This document shows, in pieces, positions 32,974 to 33,028 of a DNA stretch of 33,028 nt (within the stretch, counting starts at the first letter, position 1; each line of letters starts with the position of its first letter). The position numbers were made by a program, and so were the translations under genes. This DNA is from JAPLJQ01 sp037143735 (GTDB lineage Bacteria; Desulfobacterota; Syntrophia; Syntrophales; UBA2185): positions 1 through 33,028 of the forward strand of contig JBAWYD010000012.1 in the NCBI GenBank assembly GCA_037143735.1, given 5' to 3'. The notes under the pieces are model-generated. The model ran no database searches, had not been told where the DNA came from, and worked only from the letters and a program-made list of their open reading frames with translations.

Positions 32974-33028
32974 CGGGGCGTAGCGCAGCCCGGTAGCGCG
33001 CCTGCTTTGGGAGCAGGATGTCGAGTGT
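32974..33028 (+). tRNA. tRNA-Pro (UGG), 3' part cut off by the window end
   Basis: The sequence begins CGGGGCG (acceptor strand), then TAGCGCAGCCCGGTAGCGC (D arm), then the anticodon arm CCTGC-TTTGGGA-GCAGG with anticodon TGG. The variable region and the beginning of the T arm follow (GTCGAGTG), then the window ends. The unusual 5' C at position 1 and the GCGCAG D arm are typical of bacterial tRNA-Pro. It starts three bases after the rdgB stop. Confidence 0.93.

Noticed and set aside
1..33028. Phage, insertion sequence, CRISPR or defence island
   Set aside because: No transposase, integrase, regular repeat-spacer array or defence gene was seen; nearly all the DNA is accounted for by housekeeping genes.

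Overview
This 33 kb window is dense bacterial housekeeping chromosome. It carries about 33 protein genes, one truncated protein gene at the left edge and one truncated tRNA gene at the right edge. I see no insertion sequence, phage gene, CRISPR array or obvious island. Gene content and style suggest a Desulfobacterota (deltaproteobacterial) genome, perhaps Syntrophales-like. The pointers are the order rpsB-tsf-pyrH-frr-uppS-cdsA-dxr-rseP, a secA preceded by an M23 peptidase, an EF-G type 2 paralogue, frequent TTG/GTG starts and scattered GGGAATGACA-type extragenic repeats. The taxonomic placement is inference.

Layout. Bases 1-2464 (minus strand): an acylphosphatase start cut by the edge, ligA, and a small unknown gene, probably one transcript read from a promoter near 2500-2526. 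Bases 2551-3891 (plus): a promoter, then a YfcE-like phosphoesterase, a HIT hydrolase and a LapA-like membrane protein. Bases 3933-6510 (minus): EF-G type 2 followed one base later by a MogA/MoaB-type gene. Bases 6617-11414 (plus): promoter, M23 peptidase, intrinsic terminator, secA, argJ. Bases 11571-14385: rpsB-tsf-pyrH-frr, closed by a strong terminator. Bases 14524-19027: uppS-cdsA-dxr-rseP-tsaB, tightly packed with start/stop overlaps. Bases 19044-24126: a YdcH-like small protein, psd, pssA, asd, rsmD, coaD and a class I aminotransferase. Bases 24269-25666: a lone PurF-like protein. Bases 25850-30800: ispG-proS-rel. Bases 30919-33028: an amidase, rph, rdgB and tRNA-Pro.

How the genes fit together. 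Several serve the envelope: uppS (undecaprenyl carrier), cdsA-pssA-psd (phosphatidylethanolamine pathway), rseP, secA, two peptidoglycan hydrolase-type proteins and LapA. Isoprenoid synthesis (dxr, ispG) supplies uppS. Translation is served by rpsB, tsf, frr, proS, tsaB, rsmD, EF-G2 and tRNA-Pro. Rel links amino-acid starvation to growth.

I did not find a clearly new multi-gene system. The most unusual gene is the PurF paralogue at 24269-25666. It keeps the PRPP loop and four apparent Fe-S cysteines but has lost the glutaminase nucleophile and two other glutamine-site residues. Next are an EF-G2 whose G3 motif reads DTPGD, a terminator hairpin just 26 bases before secA, a structured-looking rpsB leader, and short tandem repeats inside ligA and the YdcH-like gene. 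No gene-free stretch exceeds 300 bases; the largest gaps (about 140-200 bases) are described under the neighbouring features.
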